From positions 496,001 through 560,000 of the forward strand of contig OY970250.1 of assembly GCA_963715575.1 (NCBI GenBank): DNA of 64,000 nt, in the 5' to 3' direction. Source of the DNA: AC-32 sp963715575 (lineage in GTDB: Bacteria > Actinomycetota > Thermoleophilia > Gaiellales > Gaiellaceae). Below the pieces are notes generated by a model, which saw only the letters and a list, made by a program, of their open reading frames with translations, made no database searches and was not told the DNA's origin. The stretch's first letter is position 1; every line of letters starts with the position of its first letter. The translations under genes were made by a program, and so were the position numbers. Below, piece after piece: positions 56,127 through 64,000 of this stretch.

Positions 56127-57401
56127 CTAGGCAGCGGAGGCTTCGGCGGCCGTCTTCGGCTCCACTTCCATCAGTCGCACGAGCAGCGGGATCGCAGCCA
56201 GGATCGGGATGCCGCAGATCGGCCAGAGGACCTGGTAGCCGCTCGTCTCGGTGAGATATGGCTTCGCCAGGTCGATCGCCAGCCCGGCGACCGGCGCGCC
56301 GATCAGGAGGCCGATCCCCTTGGTGGTCGTGGCCAGGCCGGATGCCGCGCCGCGGTGCTCGACCGGGACGATCTTGTACATCAGCCCCCACGCGAGAGTC
56401 ATCACGGTTCCGCCGGCGATCGAGACGGCGACGATCGGGCCGAAGTACCAGTCGTGCCACTCCTGCGCCAACCCGGCGACCAGGAATCCGGCGCCGTAGA
56501 TGAACGACGCGAAGAAGATCACCCGCGCCAGCCCGAAGCGATCGCCCAGCCGCCCGGCGAAGACCGCCGCGATCACGTAGCCGACGGCCACCGCCCCGAG
56601 CACGGCCGAGGACATCACCTTGGACTGGTGCAGCCCGTCGATGATGTAGAGCACGACGAACGTGCGCGCCGCCGCAAAGGTCCCCTCCCACGCGGAGTTC
56701 GCGATCAGGAAGCGCCGCATGTCCCCGTTCTCCCAGAAGATGTGCCAGCTTCGCCGGATGTAGGCGACGAAGCCCTCGAACACGCGCCCGTGCCCCCCGT
56801 CCTCGCGCACCAGCAGGATCGTCGCGCCGCACGCCGCCGTCGTCAGGAGCGCCGCAAGCACGAACGGCGCCGGCCGCCAGACCTTGAACAGCAGCCCGCC
56901 GCCGACGAGCGCGATCCCGATCGCAATCCCCCGCTGGATGTGTTGAACACTCTGCGAGCGGCCGAACGTCTGCGGCGGCAGCACGTCCGGATAGAGCCCG
57001 CGATAGGGCGTCTCGTACATGTAGTAGGCGAAGAAGAACGACATCACGATCACGACGGTCGTCCAGAGGTTGGGCATGAAGGGCATCAGCAGCAGGCAGA
57101 AGCCCATCGGGAAGACGGCCACCAGCATGAACGGCCGCCGGCGCCCGAGCGGCGTGTGGAAGCCGTCGCTCCAGGGGCCGATCACGGGTGAGATCGTCAG
57201 CGCGAAGATCCCCTCGGCGCCGAGGATGAGGCCGATCAGGCCGCCGGAGCTCGTGAACCGGTGCAACACCGGCGGCAGGTAAGCCGCGGTCGTCGTCAGC
57301 GAGAAGGCGAGCCCGAAGGCCCCGAGGCCGAGCGCCCAGAAGACGCGCTTGCGAACCCCCGGCAGGCCGACGAGGGCCTCGGACGCCGATGTCGTCGCCA
57401 C
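56127..57401 (-). CDS. MFS transporter (GPH/sugar-cation symporter-like)
   Basis: 424 residues with twelve hydrophobic segments. GPWSDGFHTPLGRRRPFMLVA is the MFS loop 2-3 motif in the form used by GPH and SLC45 sugar carriers. FFAYYMYETPYRGLYPDVLP is the next characteristic stretch, and GRLGDRFGLARVIFF the second-half loop 8-9 motif. GTG start touching the TetR stop (TAGTG). Substrate unknown; co-transcription with the TetR gene is likely. Confidence 0.88.
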   Translation of the reverse strand: MATTSASEALVGLPGVRKRVFWALGLGAFGLAFSLTTTAAYLPPVLHRFTSSGGLIGLILGAEGIFALTISPVIGPWSDGFHTPLGRRRPFMLVAVFPMGFCLLLMPFMPNLWTTVVIVMSFFFAYYMYETPYRGLYPDVLPPQTFGRSQSVQHIQRGIAIGIALVGGGLLFKVWRPAPFVLAALLTTAACGATILLVREDGGHGRVFEGFVAYIRRSWHIFWENGDMRRFLIANSAWEGTFAAARTFVVLYIIDGLHQSKVMSSAVLGAVAVGYVIAAVFAGRLGDRFGLARVIFFASFIYGAGFLVAGLAQEWHDWYFGPIVAVSIAGGTVMTLAWGLMYKIVPVEHRGAASGLATTTKGIGLLIGAPVAGLAIDLAKPYLTETSGYQVLWPICGIPILAAIPLLVRLMEVEPKTAAEASAA

Positions 57402-58018
57402 TAGCGGCCGGCCGTCGCGAGCTCGGGGGCGAGCCCGCCCGTGACGATCTCGACCAGCGTGCGCTCGGCGCGGGCGACGTCTTCCTCGGAGTCGGGCAGC
57501 CGTCCGAGCACCCAGCCTGTCAGCAGCTCTTCGACCGCGCCGTAGAAGATGTAGCTCGCGAGCCGCGCATCGAGGTCGGCCCTGATCGAGCCGTCGCCCT
57601 GACCGCGCTCGACGATCTCCTGGATCGCGGCAAAGGACTCGACGATCTCGTCCATCTCGCCGGGCAGGTGCTGGCTGCGCGTCACCTCGAGCACGAGCAC
57701 GCGCACGAGATCGGGGTCACGCCGCCAGGAGCGCAGCAGGATCTCCGCCACCTTGCGCAGCTGCTCACGCGGCGGGTCACCGGCCTGCTCCACGCTCCTG
57801 ATCGTCTCGATCAGCGCGCGCCAGGTCTCGCGGAAGACGGTCAGGAGCACGTCCTCCTTCGACTGGAAGTAGTGGTAGAGCAGCCCGTACGCGACGCCCG
57901 CCTCCTCGGCGATGTCGCCGACCCGGCTCGCGTGGTAGCCCTTGCGCGCGAAGACCCGCACTGCCGCGTCGAGCAGCAGCCGGCGCTTCTCCTCCTGCGC
58001 AGTCGTGCGGTTCGGCAC
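57401..58018 (-). CDS. TetR-family transcriptional regulator (FadR/YsiA-like)
   Basis: About 205 residues from GTG 58018. N-terminal helix-turn-helix KRRLLLDAAVRVFARKG, VGDIAEEAGVAYGLLYHYFQSKEDVLL. The C-terminal ligand domain resembles TetR regulators of acyl-CoA metabolism. It is the obvious candidate to bind the palindrome at 53310 upstream of the acyl-CoA dehydrogenase. Followed by the MFS gene with no gap. Confidence 0.9.
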   Translation of the reverse strand: MPNRTTAQEEKRRLLLDAAVRVFARKGYHASRVGDIAEEAGVAYGLLYHYFQSKEDVLLTVFRETWRALIETIRSVEQAGDPPREQLRKVAEILLRSWRRDPDLVRVLVLEVTRSQHLPGEMDEIVESFAAIQEIVERGQGDGSIRADLDARLASYIFYGAVEELLTGWVLGRLPDSEEDVARAERTLVEIVTGGLAPELATAGR

Positions 58019-58029
58019 CTCGCCGAAGT

Positions 58030-58722
58030 CTAGACCTTGCCCGGGCGAGCGAGCCCGAGCGCGGCTGGCAGCGCGTAGAGGTCGGGCAGCCGTTCGGCGA
58101 CGTCGTGATGCCGGTCTTCGCGGTCGAGCAGGAAGGCGCGCTCGATCCCCGCCGCATGAGCGCCCTCGACGTCGTCCTCGATCGAGTCGCCGACCATCGC
58201 CGCGGCCTCCGGCTCGACTTCGAGCCGCTCGAGCACCGCGCGGAAGATCGTCGGGTGCGGCTTCGTCCGCCCGAACGCGCCGGAGCCGAGGGCCGCGTCG
58301 ACCTGGAGCCGGTGGTGCGCGACGAACGCGTCGAGGTCGCGGCCGGTGTTCGAGACGAGCCCGAGCTTCAGCCCCTGCGCGCGCAGCTCCTGCAGCACCG
58401 GCGGCGCGTCCTCGAAGAGCTCGAAGTGCTCCGCGTGCTCCCACGCCCGCGTCATCGCGACCGCGCACTCGTAGGCGCTGTCGGCGTCGCCGCCCATGCC
58501 GCGGATGATCCGCTCGGTGAAGGCGACCCAGATCTCCTCGTCGTGCTCGAGCTCCGGATGCCGCTTGATCCCCTCGACCGCCCGCTCGCGCGCCTCGCCG
58601 TAGCGCGAGGGATCGAGCTCGAGCCCGAAGCGCGCGCCCAGGCGCTGGTAGCCCTCGGGGCCGAGCTCCGGGCCAGGTCGGGCGATGGTGAAGTCGACGT
58701 CGAAGAGGACTGCGAGCAGCAT
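58030..58722 (-). CDS. HAD-superfamily hydrolase
   Basis: 230 residues from ATG 58722. Motif I AVLFDVDFT (nucleophile Asp; DVD instead of the usual DxDGT), motif II LVSNTG, motif III Lys in FGRTKPHPTIF, motif IV MVGDSIEDDVEGAHAAG. C1 cap between motifs I and II. Phosphatase for a small molecule, substrate unknown. Its start overlaps the APH-like stop by one base. Confidence 0.9.
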   Translation of the reverse strand: MLLAVLFDVDFTIARPGPELGPEGYQRLGARFGLELDPSRYGEARERAVEGIKRHPELEHDEEIWVAFTERIIRGMGGDADSAYECAVAMTRAWEHAEHFELFEDAPPVLQELRAQGLKLGLVSNTGRDLDAFVAHHRLQVDAALGSGAFGRTKPHPTIFRAVLERLEVEPEAAAMVGDSIEDDVEGAHAAGIERAFLLDREDRHHDVAERLPDLYALPAALGLARPGKV

Positions 58723-59501
58723 CAGCGGGCTTCTAGCAGCCAGCGGGCAGTCTCGACGTGGGTCTGGTGGTACTCGCCGTCGAAGGCCCACGCGATCGTC
58801 TGGGCGATCGTCCAGCCGCGCGCCCTCTCGCGGTCGAGCTCGAGCTCGGCGGTCAGGCGGTCAAAACGGGTCAGCACGTCGCGCCTTGAATGGCCGAGCT
58901 CACGCGAGCGCACGATCGGCGCGATCCCGAACTCGGACTCGCCGACCAGCGGCTTCGGGTCGATCGCCAGCCACGGCTCCCGCTCTGCAGCGAGGACGTT
59001 GTCGCCGTGCAGATCCTGGTGCAAGAGGACCTGACGCCGCTGGGTGGGCGGCAGCTGCAGCAGCGCCTCGAGCGCGGCGTCCAGCAGCCGCCGCTCGAAC
59101 GGGTGCGCGAAGCGCTCCCACGTCTCCTCGAGCGACTCGGCCCACCACGCGGCCTCGGCCGCCAGCGTCCGGAACGGCGCGCCCGCCGGCTTCCAGAGCC
59201 GCGGCAGCAGCTCGACGAAGACGTCCAGCGCGGCCTTCCCGCCCAGCGACGAGAGCGGCGTCCCCGGCACGCAGCGCTCGAGCAGGAGCGCGTGCTCCCT
59301 GGGCTCGGCGTCGAGCAGCCGGATCGCGCCGTCGCCATCCCAGAGCCGGAGCGCCGCCGCCTCGTGCTCGCTCTCGCGGTGCGGTTGCTGCACCTTCAGC
59401 ACGGCCTGCTCGCCCTCAGCCGTCGTCACGGGCGCGACGAGCTCCGACGCGAACCCGCCCGAGAACGGCTCGCCGAGGGTCAGCCCCCGGCGCTGGATCA
59501 G
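58722..59501 (-). CDS. Aminoglycoside/hydroxyurea phosphotransferase-like kinase
   Basis: Phosphotransferase of the APH(6)/hydroxyurea type: ATP Lys in AVLKVQQPHRESEHEAAAL, catalytic loop LLHQDLHGDNVLAA and metal block WLAIDPKPLVGE. The first recognisable residues follow the nitrilase stop directly, with no ATG/GTG/TTG near. A CTG at 59501 overlaps that stop as CTGA, parallel to the GTGA/ATGA overlaps elsewhere, giving about 259 residues. Alternatively it starts at 59645 within the nitrilase gene. The N-terminus is about 40 residues shorter than usual. Real substrate not predictable. Confidence 0.78.
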   Translation of the reverse strand: MIQRRGLTLGEPFSGGFASELVAPVTTAEGEQAVLKVQQPHRESEHEAAALRLWDGDGAIRLLDAEPREHALLLERCVPGTPLSSLGGKAALDVFVELLPRLWKPAGAPFRTLAAEAAWWAESLEETWERFAHPFERRLLDAALEALLQLPPTQRRQVLLHQDLHGDNVLAAEREPWLAIDPKPLVGESEFGIAPIVRSRELGHSRRDVLTRFDRLTAELELDRERARGWTIAQTIAWAFDGEYHQTHVETARWLLEAR

Positions 59502-60334
59502 ACGCTCGCCGGCCAGCGGTACGCGTCGGCCTGGCGGTTCTTCAGCGAGGGCAGCTGCTCGCGTACCGAGCGCAGCAGCGCGCGGTCGAGCTCGGCCGTG
59601 ATCACCGTCTCCTCGTCGGGCGCCTGCGCGAGCACGATCCCCCACGGGTCGACGATCAGCGAGCGCCCGTAGGCGGGCTTGCCCGGCAGCGTCTCCCCCA
59701 CCTGCGCCGGCGCGGCGACGAAGTACTGGTTCTCGATCGCCCGGGCGCGCAGCAGGACGTGCCAGTGGTCCTTGCCGGTCGGCGTCGTGAAGTGCGCGGG
59801 AACGGTCACGAGCTCAGCGCCCTCGAGGGCGAGGATGCGATAGAGCTCGGGAAAGCGGACGTCGTAGCAGACCGTCAGCCCGACCGGCCAGCCCTCGCCG
59901 CGCACGACGACCGGCTCCACGCCCGGCTCCTCGGCCTCGGACTCGCGGTAGGTGAAGCCGCCGACCTCGACGTCGAAGAGGTGGATCTTGCGGTAGAGGC
60001 CGAGCAGCTCGCCGTCCGGTCCGAAGGCGAGCGAGGTGTTCGAGAGCTTCTCGCGGCCTTCGCGCTGCTCGGAGATCGAGCCGCCGACGAGCGTGATCCC
60101 GTGGCGTCGCGCCCAGTCGGCCATCGCTTCCACCGACTCGCCGCCCTCGAGCGGCTCGGCGGCCGCGTGCAGCTGTTCGGTCGTCCCGATCGCGTTCCAC
60201 TTCTCCGGCAGCGCGACAAGGTCGGCGCCGGTCGCTGCGGCCCGCGCCACGAGCCGCTCCGCCGTCTCGAGATTCGCCGCCTTGTCCGGGCCGCTCGTCA
60301 TCTGCACGCAGGCCACGCGAAGAAGGTCGGTCAC
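59498..60334 (-). CDS. Carbon-nitrogen hydrolase (nitrilase superfamily, Nit1/omega-amidase-like)
   Basis: 278 residues from GTG 60334. Catalytic Glu44 in LVALPEKW, Lys116 in GLYRKIHLFD and Cys156 in VCYDVRFPEL complete the triad. Resembles deaminated-glutathione amidase and omega-amidase. Likely cleaves an amide in the cytoplasm, metabolite repair being the best guess. Diverges from the MFS gene with 22 bases between. Confidence 0.92.
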   Translation of the reverse strand: MTDLLRVACVQMTSGPDKAANLETAERLVARAAATGADLVALPEKWNAIGTTEQLHAAAEPLEGGESVEAMADWARRHGITLVGGSISEQREGREKLSNTSLAFGPDGELLGLYRKIHLFDVEVGGFTYRESEAEEPGVEPVVVRGEGWPVGLTVCYDVRFPELYRILALEGAELVTVPAHFTTPTGKDHWHVLLRARAIENQYFVAAPAQVGETLPGKPAYGRSLIVDPWGIVLAQAPDEETVITAELDRALLRSVREQLPSLKNRQADAYRWPASV

Positions 60335-60356
60335 GCACGGAGGATAGCTTTCGAGC

Positions 60357-61589
60357 ATGGAGGCAACCGCCGCCGTTCCGTCGCGCGCCCGCGTGCTGCA
60401 GGCCTTCCGCAGCCGCAACTTCCGGCTGCTCTGGACCGGCCAGGCGATCTCGCTGCTCGGCGACTCGGCCTTCGTCGTCGCGCTCGGCTGGCGCACGTTC
60501 ACGCTGACCGGCTCGGCGCGCTCGCTCGGGCTCGTGCTCACCTTCCAGGGAGTCGGCGTGCTGACGACCGTGCTCGTCGGCGGCGCGCTCGCCGACCGCT
60601 ACGACCGCCGCACGCTGATGCTGGTCTCCGACCTCGCGCGCTTCGCCGTGATCGGCGGGCTCGCGGTCCTCGACGGGAGCGGGCACCTGACGATCCACTC
60701 CCTCGCCGCGATCGCCTTCGTCGAGGGCCTCGCGACCGGCTTCTTCACGCCCGCGCTCGGCGGCCTGATCCCGCTTGTGGTCGAGGACGCGCGGCTCGGC
60801 TCCGCGAATGCGCTGATCGGGATCGCGCGCCAGACGAGCTTCCTGATCGGGCCGGCCTTCGCGTCAGTGCTCTACGGACTCGCCGGGGCGACCTTCGTCT
60901 TCGGCTTCAACGCCTGCTCCTACCTCGTCTCGTTCGCCTTCGTCTACGCGACGCGCCCGCGCGAGGCGGAGAAGGCGGCCGAGGACGGCACGTTCCGCGC
61001 GATCCGCGAGGGCTTCCGCTACATCGCGGGCGTGCCGTGGCTCTGGATCACGATCTGCCTGTTCGCCTTCGTGCTGATGCTGCAGTGGGCCTCGATCCAG
61101 GTGCTGACGCCAAAGCTGGTGCGCGAGCACTTCGACCTCGGCGTCGGTGCCTACGGGCTCCTCTTCTCGCTGATCGGCGGCGGGATGATCGTCGGCACGT
61201 TCATCTTCGGCCAGGTCAACCCGAGGCGGCGGCGAGGGCTGATCTCGTACCTGATCTGGATCGTGAACAGCCTGCTCGTGATCGTCTTCGCGCTCTCACC
61301 GTGGTTCCCGCTCGCAGCGGCGGCAGCGTTCGTGCGCGGGATCTGCATCGGCTTCGGCGTGACGGTCTGGGAGACGATGCTGATGGAGCTCGTGCCCCGG
61401 CACATGCTCTCGCGCGTGGTCAGCCTGGACTGGTTCGGCTCGCTCGGCCTGACGCCGTTCGGGCTCCTCTTCGTCGGCGCGATCTCGGACCTGGCCGAGC
61501 CCGGCACGATCATCGCCCTCGCGGCGGCGGCGTCGATCTGCATCATCTCGCTCGGCCTGACGTCCAAGCAGATCCGCACCATCGACTGA
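60357..61589 (+). CDS. MFS transporter (enterobactin-exporter/MFS_3-like)
   Basis: 410 residues with about twelve hydrophobic segments. It starts with the family block FRSRNFRLLWTGQAISLLGDSAF. GGALADRYDRRTLMLVSDLARF is the loop 2-3 motif. ETMLMELVPRHMLSRVVSLDWFGSLGLTP is the typical helix 10-11 sequence of this group. Drug or metabolite exporter, substrate unknown. Its TGA overlaps the next ATG (TGATG). Confidence 0.92.
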   Translation: MEATAAVPSRARVLQAFRSRNFRLLWTGQAISLLGDSAFVVALGWRTFTLTGSARSLGLVLTFQGVGVLTTVLVGGALADRYDRRTLMLVSDLARFAVIGGLAVLDGSGHLTIHSLAAIAFVEGLATGFFTPALGGLIPLVVEDARLGSANALIGIARQTSFLIGPAFASVLYGLAGATFVFGFNACSYLVSFAFVYATRPREAEKAAEDGTFRAIREGFRYIAGVPWLWITICLFAFVLMLQWASIQVLTPKLVREHFDLGVGAYGLLFSLIGGGMIVGTFIFGQVNPRRRRGLISYLIWIVNSLLVIVFALSPWFPLAAAAAFVRGICIGFGVTVWETMLMELVPRHMLSRVVSLDWFGSLGLTPFGLLFVGAISDLAEPGTIIALAAAASICIISLGLTSKQIRTID

Positions 61590-61735
61590 TGCCCGTCTAC
61601 TGGAAGCCGAAGTACGGCACGCGCTCCTCGCGCCATCGCGCCTGGTCGAAGCAGCAGGCCAAGCGCGAGGCGGCGCTCCGGCGCGGGCCCTCGCCGACGC
61701 TGCGCCAGTGGCTCCGCGGGCTCTTCCGGCGCTGA
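61589..61735 (+). CDS. Small basic protein, 48 residues
   Basis: Begins PVYWKPKYGTRSSRHRAWS and ends WLRGLFRR; about a third of residues are Arg or Lys. Both ends are fused to neighbours by TGATG: its ATG overlaps the exporter stop and its TGA overlaps the glycosylase ATG. This double coupling is the main evidence that it is translated. No family recognised; nucleic-acid binding is a guess from charge. Confidence 0.62.
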   Translation: MPVYWKPKYGTRSSRHRAWSKQQAKREAALRRGPSPTLRQWLRGLFRR

Positions 61736-62814
61736 TGCACCAGCTGACGAAGGCGCAGGCCCGGCGGATCGCGGTGCGCGCGCAGTTGCTCGACGCGCCT
61801 CGGCCGACCGACCTGCTCGAGGTCGTCCAGCGGCTGACGCTGCTGCAGATCGACCCGACCGCGGCGATCGCGCCGAGCGCCGACCTCGTCCTCTGGAGCC
61901 GCCTCGGCTCGGCCTACCGCCCTGAGGAGCTGAAGCGAGCGCTGGAGGAGGAGCGCACGCTGTTCGAGCTCGACGCCTTGATCCGGCCGACCGGCGATCT
62001 CGGCCTCTACCTCGCCGGCGCGGACGAGCGGCCGAGCTACGAGCGCACGCGCGCCTGGCTGCGCGACAACGACGGCTTTCGGCGCGACATCCTGAAGCAG
62101 CTGCGCAGCTCGGGGCCGCTGAGCTCGCGCGAGCTGCCGGACACCGCCGCCGTCCCCTGGGCCTCGAGCGGCTGGACGCACAACCGCAGCGTGACGCAGA
62201 TGCTCGAGATCCTGATGAACCGCGGTGAGGTCGCCATCTCGGGCCGCGTCGGGCGCGAGCGCCTCTGGGACCTGCCCGAGCGGGTCTACCCGGCCGGCGT
62301 GGCCGTCCCCACCGTCGAGGAGGCCGAGCGCGCCAAGGACGAGCGGCGGCTCGGCTCGCTCGGGATCGCCCGCGCGAAGGCGAGAGCGATGCCGATGGAG
62401 CCGATCCACGTCGGCGACGCCGGCGAGGCGGCCGTGGTCGAGGGCGCCAAGGGCGAGTGGCGCGTCGACCCGGCCCGGCTGGGCGAGGGCTTCAAGGGCC
62501 GAACCGCGCTGCTCTCGCCCTTCGACCGCCTGATCCACGACCGGACGCGCACCGAGGAGCTGTTCGACTTCGAGTACACGCTGGAGATGTACAAGCCGGC
62601 CGCCAAGCGCCGCTGGGGCTACTTCGCGCTGCCGATCCTCCACGGCGACCGCCTGGTCGGAAAACTCGACGCGACCGCCGACCGCAAGGCCTCCACCCTG
62701 CGAGTGAACGCGATCCACGAAGACGTCAAGGTCACGCGCGCGATCGCCAAGGGCGTGCAAGCCGAGCTGGAAGACCTGGCCCGCTGGCTCGGCCTCGAGA
62801 ACATCTCCACCTGA
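61735..62814 (+). CDS. AlkZ/YcaQ-like DNA glycosylase (HTH_42 winged-helix protein)
   Basis: 359 residues. The N-terminal helices with LTLLQIDPT provide the QxD-type catalytic motif of AlkZ/YcaQ glycosylases, which unhook interstrand cross-links and remove azinomycin-type adducts. The C-terminal region has TALLSPFDRLIHDRTRTEELFDFEYTLEMY and RRWGYFALPILHGDRLVGKLD, the conserved block of the family. ATG at 61735 coupled by TGATG. Lying in an operon with an exporter, it could belong to a self-resistance or damage-repair unit. Confidence 0.88.
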   Translation: MHQLTKAQARRIAVRAQLLDAPRPTDLLEVVQRLTLLQIDPTAAIAPSADLVLWSRLGSAYRPEELKRALEEERTLFELDALIRPTGDLGLYLAGADERPSYERTRAWLRDNDGFRRDILKQLRSSGPLSSRELPDTAAVPWASSGWTHNRSVTQMLEILMNRGEVAISGRVGRERLWDLPERVYPAGVAVPTVEEAERAKDERRLGSLGIARAKARAMPMEPIHVGDAGEAAVVEGAKGEWRVDPARLGEGFKGRTALLSPFDRLIHDRTRTEELFDFEYTLEMYKPAAKRRWGYFALPILHGDRLVGKLDATADRKASTLRVNAIHEDVKVTRAIAKGVQAELEDLARWLGLENIST

Positions 62815-62819
62815 GCCCT

Positions 62820-62836
62820 CCCGCCGTCGAGGCGGG
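62820..62836 (+). terminator. Hairpin after the glycosylase operon
   Basis: CCCGCC-GTCGA-GGCGGG, 6-bp perfect stem, starting six bases after the glycosylase stop; followed by CTTGG rather than a T run. Probable terminator of the 60357-62814 operon. Confidence 0.45.
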
Positions 62837-62945
62837 CTTGGCCCGGCTCGACCGCTACGGCTGTGGGGAAAGTGGCCCGAAAGGCGACTGCAGCCGGCGG
62901 CTCCGGGCACGAGCGTAGAACCGATTCGCTCGCGAGGAGGGGCTC

Positions 62946-62970
62946 GTGGGGGAACCAGGGGTTCCCCCAC
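62946..62970 (-). terminator. Strong hairpin just downstream of tRNA-Pro
   Basis: Perfect 11-bp stem GTGGGGGAACC / GGTTCCCCCAC with loop AGG, seven bases past the tRNA 3' end on the minus strand. No T run follows. Best read as the tRNA gene's terminator; it would also work for leftward or rightward RNA. Confidence 0.65.
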
Positions 62971-62976
62971 GCTTAA

Positions 62977-63050
62977 TCGGGGTGCCGAGATTTGAACTCG
63001 GGACCTCTCCGACCCGAACGGAGCGCGCTACCAGGCTGCGCCACACCCCG
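62977..63050 (-). tRNA. tRNA-Pro (anticodon CGG)
   Basis: 74 bases on the minus strand. Acceptor stem CGGGGTG/CACCCCG with discriminator A, D-arm GCGCAGCCTGGTAGCGC, anticodon stem CTCCG/CGGAG around loop TTCGGGT (anticodon CGG, codon CCG), T-arm with GTTCAAATC. The 3' CCA is not encoded. Reads the frequent proline codon of GC-rich genomes. Confidence 0.97.
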
Positions 63051-63063
63051 AGCAGGCCACAGG

Positions 63064-63903
63064 TTAGCGGCTGAGGAACGCCGTGATCGCGTCGGCGCAC
63101 GCCGCCGGCCGCTCGGCGATCAGGAGGTGGCCGCAGTCGGCGATCACGCGCAGCGGCGCCTGCAGCCGGCGCGCGTAGTCGAAGGCGTCGTCGACCGGGA
63201 GCTGGTTGTCCCGCGCGCCCCAGAGCACGAGCACGGGACAGCGCACGCGGTCGAGATCGAAGCGCACGTCGTCGCGCACGAGGGCCTTCGCCGCGCTGAC
63301 GGTGTCGGTGTGGCGAGCCGGGCCGGCGAGCAGCGCCTCGACCAGCTCGGGCGGCAGCGCGGGCGGGTCGGAGGCGCCCCAGCGGCCGAAGACGAGCCGC
63401 TTGAGCAAGGCCGAGCGCGCCACGCGCCGCCGGTGGGGTGCGATCTTGCGACCCGGCTTGAGGATCCCGGTGATCGTCAGCGCGTAGTGCGCGCTGCGCG
63501 CGGTCGACGAGATCCCAGCGGCGGCGGCCAGCACGAGCGCGCGCACCGTCTCCCGCCGGCGAATCGCGAGCCGCAGGGCGATCGCGCCGCCCAGGGAATG
63601 TCCGACGACGGCGGCCGGAGTGGCGGCCTCGTGCTCGAGCAGCACGCCCAGCCGGTCGGCGTAGGGGTCGAGGGAGGGGGCGGCCGGGAGCGGCGAGGAA
63701 CCGCCGTGGCCGGGCAGCTCTGGCACGATCAGCCGCCTCCCCGGCAGCAGCAGCGGCGCGAGCGCGAGCCAGTTCGCCGCCGCGCCTCCGAGCCCGTGCA
63801 CGAGCACGAGCGCGTCGCCTTCGCCCGCGACCAGGTAGCGCAGGCGGCAGCCGCGGGCCTCCAGGAACCGCTCGTCGAAGCAGGAGAGCTTTGCGTCCGT
63901 CAC
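63064..63903 (-). CDS. Alpha/beta hydrolase
   Basis: 279 residues. Oxyanion segment LVLVHGLGGAAANW, nucleophile elbow VVGHSLGGAIAL (Ser), Asp in LWGARDNQLPVDDA and His in DCGHLLIAERP complete the triad. The cap region (residues ~130-200) is basic. Similar to lipases and meta-cleavage hydrolases; substrate unknown. GTG start. It lies 13 bases upstream of the tRNA on the same strand. Confidence 0.9.
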   Translation of the reverse strand: MTDAKLSCFDERFLEARGCRLRYLVAGEGDALVLVHGLGGAAANWLALAPLLLPGRRLIVPELPGHGGSSPLPAAPSLDPYADRLGVLLEHEAATPAAVVGHSLGGAIALRLAIRRRETVRALVLAAAAGISSTARSAHYALTITGILKPGRKIAPHRRRVARSALLKRLVFGRWGASDPPALPPELVEALLAGPARHTDTVSAAKALVRDDVRFDLDRVRCPVLVLWGARDNQLPVDDAFDYARRLQAPLRVIADCGHLLIAERPAACADAITAFLSR

Positions 63904-64000
63904 GAAGGCCGATTATTCTTCGAGGCGATGGATCGTTCGGGGAGGCAGGACCCCTGATTCCTGCCGGACACCAGAGAGGTTTGGTCGGCTAGCCCGTCTG
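63904..64000. other. Right-hand edge, no gene seen
   Basis: 97 bases after the hydrolase start codon (it would hold its promoter). TTATTCTTCG near 63912 is AT-richer than the surroundings and could be part of a promoter; no further feature is visible before the window ends. Confidence 0.3.

Noticed and set aside
58685..61735. Very long open frame (over 1000 codons) on the plus strand
   Set aside because: It runs antisense or out of frame through HAD, APH, nitrilase and MFS genes, is arginine/alanine/proline-rich and shows no family motifs. Only its last 48 codons (61589-61735) are supported, by TGATG overlaps.
62946..62970. Attachment site or integrated element at tRNA-Pro
   Set aside because: No integrase, no repeat of the tRNA 3' end and no phage gene is visible nearby; the inverted repeat is best read as a terminator.

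Overview
The window is GC-rich, densely packed bacterial DNA, most likely from an actinobacterium of the class Thermoleophilia (Gaiellales/Solirubrobacterales-like). This is an inference. It rests on the actinobacterial synteny tilS-hpt-ftsH...folP-folB...folK...coaX...greA-lysS, a DUF2469 protein, frequent GTG/TTG starts, and a secreted beta-helix protein carrying an Ig-like C-terminal module common in that class. No plasmid, phage or CRISPR feature was seen.

Region 1 (1-22.7 kb) is a cell-surface polysaccharide locus. It holds a sugar epimerase cut by the window edge, an AlgD-type GDP-mannose 6-dehydrogenase, five GT4 glycosyltransferases, GT8-like and GT2 transferases, a NodB deacetylase and a Wzx-like flippase. 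A five-gene NDP-sugar cassette follows (glucose-1-phosphate cytidylyltransferase, epimerase, C-methyltransferase, SDR, RmlC-like epimerase), facing a DUF4910 hydrolase. A secreted beta-helix protein, a Wzz/BY-kinase co-polymerase and a Wzy/WaaL-type membrane protein close the locus. Together they describe a Wzx/Wzy-type pathway with at least one uronic acid and probably one C-methyl-branched deoxysugar.

Region 2 (22.7-44.2 kb) is mainly housekeeping. It has a greA-cpsB-lysS-deacetylase operon in which a capsule-type tyrosine phosphatase sits between two core genes, then dus, coaX, an orphan solute-binding protein, DUF2469, folK, folB, folP, ftsH, hpt, tilS, a GNAT enzyme and deoD. The folate cluster is interrupted by an outward-facing subtilase and by an inserted heterodimeric ABC exporter with VOC and methyltransferase genes. 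folE, expected near ftsH/folP, is absent.

Region 3 (44.2-64 kb) is mixed: a lipid kinase, L,D-transpeptidase plus a coupled secreted protein, sirtuin, thioesterase, VanW protein, a fatty-acid module (two acyl-CoA dehydrogenases, SDR, enolase-like protein, TetR regulator and a perfect 16-bp palindromic operator), a frameshifted REP-associated transposase beside REP-like repeats, two MFS transporters, HAD, APH-like and nitrilase genes, an AlkZ-like glycosylase, tRNA-Pro(CGG) and an alpha/beta hydrolase.

Gene packing is extreme. Same-strand neighbours overlap by ATGA/GTGA/TGATG. Several convergent pairs share one CTAG as both stop codons, and some divergent pairs share one CATG as both start codons. 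No stretch over 300 bases lacks a gene.
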